Of a DNA stretch of 7,663 nt, positions 6,115 to 7,663 are shown one piece after another (positions within the stretch are counted from its first letter, which is position 1; each line of letters begins with the position of its first letter). Source of the stretch: an uncultured Fretibacterium sp. (GTDB taxonomy: Bacteria > Synergistota > Synergistia > Synergistales > Aminobacteriaceae); contig NZ_CALIAA010000178.1 in assembly GCF_938040765.1 (NCBI RefSeq), positions 1 to 7,663 of the forward strand. Reading direction: 5' to 3'. A model generated the notes under the pieces. That model was not told where the DNA came from, searched no databases, and worked only from the letters and a program-made list of their open reading frames with translations. A program made the position numbers and the translations under genes.

Positions 6115-6735
6115 TCAGGCCCCCGGCCTCGACAGGACGAACCATCGCCCCTCGTCCTCGTTTTCCACGACGCGGCACCCGAGCCCGGTGCGCTCGATGA
6201 TGCCGCGGAGCTCGACGGTGGACACGCTGCGCTGCCGCTTTTTGATGTTGGCGGGCCAGTCCGGCTCGAGCTCCCGCATCCGCGCCCGGATGCGCTCGAA
6301 CGTCTCCCGGTTCCCGAGCCCGCCGCCGACATAGGCCCTTCCCCCGGGCTTCAGCACCCTGCGGATCTCCCCAAACGCCAGGGGGTAGTCGCGCCAGAAG
6401 CCCATGGACCCCCGGCTGACCACGAGGTCGAAGAAGGCGTCCTCGAAGGGCAGGGCATGGACGTCCCCGACGAGGCAGCGGCACCTGTCCCCCAGCCCCC
6501 GGCCAAGCGAGCGCTCACGGCAGAGCTCCACGGCATCGGGGGACACGTCGACAAGCCACCCCTCGAACGGGGCCCGCTCCATCACGGCGAAGCCCAGATG
6601 TCCGCCTCCGCAGCCGACGTCCAGCATCCTCCCCGAGAGGACGCCGGTGCGCTCCAGAATGGCCTCCGCCACCACCGGGTACAGCGGCGCGAAGACCCCG
6701 CTGGCGATCGCGTCGTACTCCAGGGCGTTTTCCAT
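6115..6735 (-). CDS. Class I SAM-dependent methyltransferase
   Basis: The 206-residue Rossmann-fold methyltransferase carries motif I MLDVGCGGG (37-45), the acidic strand-2 end LVDVSP (61-66), VGDVHALPFEDAFFDLVVS (89-107) and RRVLKPGGRAYVGGG (125-139). These are typical of the UbiE/Methyltransf_11 group. The acceptor is unknown. Position between DUF364 and the permease suggests it modifies a metal ligand, or acts on the imported compound, but this is inference. ATG 6735 has GGGGGGAG (6743-6750) 7 nt upstream. A longer form starting at ATG 6804 would overlap the DUF364 stop as ATGA and has a GGGAGG site. However, its extra 23 codons are rich in rare, AT-ending codons, unlike the gene body, so the short form is preferred. 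Confidence 0.92.
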   Translation of the reverse strand: MENALEYDAIASGVFAPLYPVVAEAILERTGVLSGRMLDVGCGGGHLGFAVMERAPFEGWLVDVSPDAVELCRERSLGRGLGDRCRCLVGDVHALPFEDAFFDLVVSRGSMGFWRDYPLAFGEIRRVLKPGGRAYVGGGLGNRETFERIRARMRELEPDWPANIKKRQRSVSTVELRGIIERTGLGCRVVENEDEGRWFVLSRPGA

Positions 6736-6800
6736 GTTGGAACTCCCCCCTGTATTTATTGGGACTATGGGCCCCCTCCCCTCCGGACCGTTCGCGGCGG
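6736..6800 (-). other. Intergenic segment or alternative N-terminal extension of the methyltransferase
   Basis: This 65-nt gap is open in the methyltransferase frame back to ATG 6804, which overlaps the DUF364 stop (ATGA). It contains AT-rich CCCAATAAATACA next to the methyltransferase Shine-Dalgarno, and codons such as ATA and AAT that are rare in these genes. It therefore reads as spacer rather than coding sequence. No terminator or clear promoter is visible. Confidence 0.5.
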
Positions 6801-7589
6801 TCATCCCGGACGCCTCCCGGAGCGGGGCCCGTCGATGCTGACCATGCGCCCTCCCGTGAAGATCTCCATCGAGCAGCCCCGCCGGATGGCCTCGTCCAGC
6901 CTCTCCGGCTCCGTGCAGACGAACCCGGAGAGGTTGTCGGCGCCGTGTCCGAAGAGGACGGGGGAAAGCGGCACCGTAGGTCCCACCAGAGACACCTTGG
7001 CGTCCCGGCAAATCTGCAGGAGGCGCGGCAGCGTCTTGTTGACGAGGGTCATGCCGGTGATGAAGACGTAGTCCTGCTCGGGCAGGATGTACTCGCAGGC
7101 GCTGTCGGGGTAGTCGCCCGGCACGGGGTCGCGCTCCAGGATGGAGAGCCGGCACAGCGGCGCTATCAGCTCCTCGATGTGGGGGAAGTGCCCGATGATG
7201 GCCACCCTTTTCCCCGCGATCTCGTCGCGGAACGCATAAAAGGCGTTCTTCTCCGTCCGGCTCTCGATGTCGTCCCTCGGCTCGCCGGCCGCCTCGAAGC
7301 CGGGGAGTGCCCGGACCCTGTCCCAGGAGTTGTAGTAGGCGTTCAGGGCCGCGACGCCCAGGGTGGCCTCCAGAAAATTCCAGGATTTGGACAGGGCCGC
7401 CGCATCCCGCAGCGCCATGCCCGTCAGGGGCCCGCGGTGCAGGCGGCCGGGGCCCCCTCCATGCGTCGTGTGGGCGACGCCGGTGTTTCCGCCCGCAACG
7501 ACCGTCGTCCATCGGCAGGCGATGTTGTAGGAGCTCACGGCGATGCCGGAAGGGATCCCCGCAATCAGTTCGTCGTACAGGCGCCACAT
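6801..7589 (-). CDS. DUF4213/DUF364 putative heavy-metal chelation protein
   Basis: The 262-residue cytoplasmic protein has two parts. An N-terminal DUF4213-like domain (about 3-90) begins MWRLYDELIAGIP and includes GVAHTT (37-42) and LGVAALNAYYNSW (77-89). A C-terminal DUF364 Rossmann-like domain follows, with KRVAIIGHFPHIEEL (127-141), the acidic loop PGDYPDSACEYILPEQDYVF (157-176), ITGMTLVNKTLPRLL (177-191) and VGPTVPLSPVLFGHGAD (202-218). Pfam names the family for suspected metal chelation, based on structure and gene neighbourhood; no reaction is established. As the first gene of an importer operon, it may handle the imported metal or ligand. ATG 7589 has AAAGGGG (7598-7604) 8 nt upstream. 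The in-frame GTG at 7598 lies inside that site and was rejected. The stop is TGA at 6801-6803. Confidence 0.92.
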   Translation of the reverse strand: MWRLYDELIAGIPSGIAVSSYNIACRWTTVVAGGNTGVAHTTHGGGPGRLHRGPLTGMALRDAAALSKSWNFLEATLGVAALNAYYNSWDRVRALPGFEAAGEPRDDIESRTEKNAFYAFRDEIAGKRVAIIGHFPHIEELIAPLCRLSILERDPVPGDYPDSACEYILPEQDYVFITGMTLVNKTLPRLLQICRDAKVSLVGPTVPLSPVLFGHGADNLSGFVCTEPERLDEAIRRGCSMEIFTGGRMVSIDGPRSGRRPG

Positions 7590-7598
7590 GGCAGCCAC

Positions 7599-7663
7599 CC
7601 CTTTCGCACGGAAACGGCTATTGTCGTATTGTTTTTAAAAATATCTCGAGAATCCCCTTCATT
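7599..7663 (-). promoter_or_regulatory. AT-rich leader, candidate promoter/operator region of the operon
   Basis: This is the most AT-rich stretch of the window and lies directly upstream of the first operon gene. On the minus strand it has TATTTTTAAAAACAATA followed by a repeated ACAATA (7627-7632 and 7619-7624, possible -10-like elements). It also has the 8-bp palindrome TCTCGAGA (7644-7651) and AATGAAGGG at the edge (7655-7663). I see no -35 box at a good distance, so the start site is not assigned. More of the region lies outside the window. Confidence 0.4.

Noticed and set aside
5887..7071. 394-codon plus-strand open frame antisense to the methyltransferase and DUF364
   Set aside because: No domain signature, and antisense to two well-supported genes; a GC-driven shadow.
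1..7663. CRISPR array, tRNA, rRNA, insertion sequence or phage genes
   Set aside because: No regularly spaced repeats, no tRNA-like cloverleaf, and no transposase or phage motifs were seen on either strand. The only tandem repeat is the short one at 4245-4283.

Overview
The window is a GC-rich stretch from an anaerobe-like bacterium. Essentially all genes lie on the minus strand and run as one operon, from the right edge towards a strong intrinsic terminator near the left edge (about 91-125). The intact substrate-binding protein has a classical signal peptide with no lipobox cysteine. This points to a soluble periplasmic protein and therefore a two-membraned organism. The gene mix (DUF364, class I methyltransferase, FecCD-type importer, MoeA-like protein) would fit Synergistota, Desulfovibrionota-like or similar anaerobes, but the taxon cannot be fixed from the sequence.

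Layout in transcription order: an AT-richer leader (7599-7663); a DUF4213/DUF364 'heavy-metal chelation' protein (6801-7589); a class I SAM methyltransferase (6115-6735); an intact FecCD-type permease (5094-6113); its ABC ATPase (4288-5088); a 139-nt non-coding gap with two stem-loops and a small tandem repeat; the periplasmic binding protein (3048-4148); a divergent MoeA-like molybdopterin molybdotransferase (1791-3017); a G-run-rich 52-nt gap; a FecCD permease cut short (917-1735); a binding protein lacking its N-terminal lobe (179-904); and the terminator. The first 77 bases may be the end of an unrelated plus-strand gene of lower GC.

The permease, ATPase and binding protein form a complete importer of the class that carries iron chelates, cobalamin, haem and, in the MolBCA branch, molybdate or tungstate. 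Because a MoeA-like protein is embedded directly downstream, my preferred reading is an oxyanion (Mo/W) or metal-chelate uptake operon coupled to cofactor assembly. DUF364 and the methyltransferase would be metal-handling or ligand-modifying partners. This is inference: the substrate is not visible in the sequence.

The most notable points are the MoeA-like protein with altered active-site motifs; the decayed second importer, in which a permease broken after its GWAG motif is followed in the same frame by a binding protein missing its first third; and two compact G-run clusters in the mRNA just ahead of that decayed pair.
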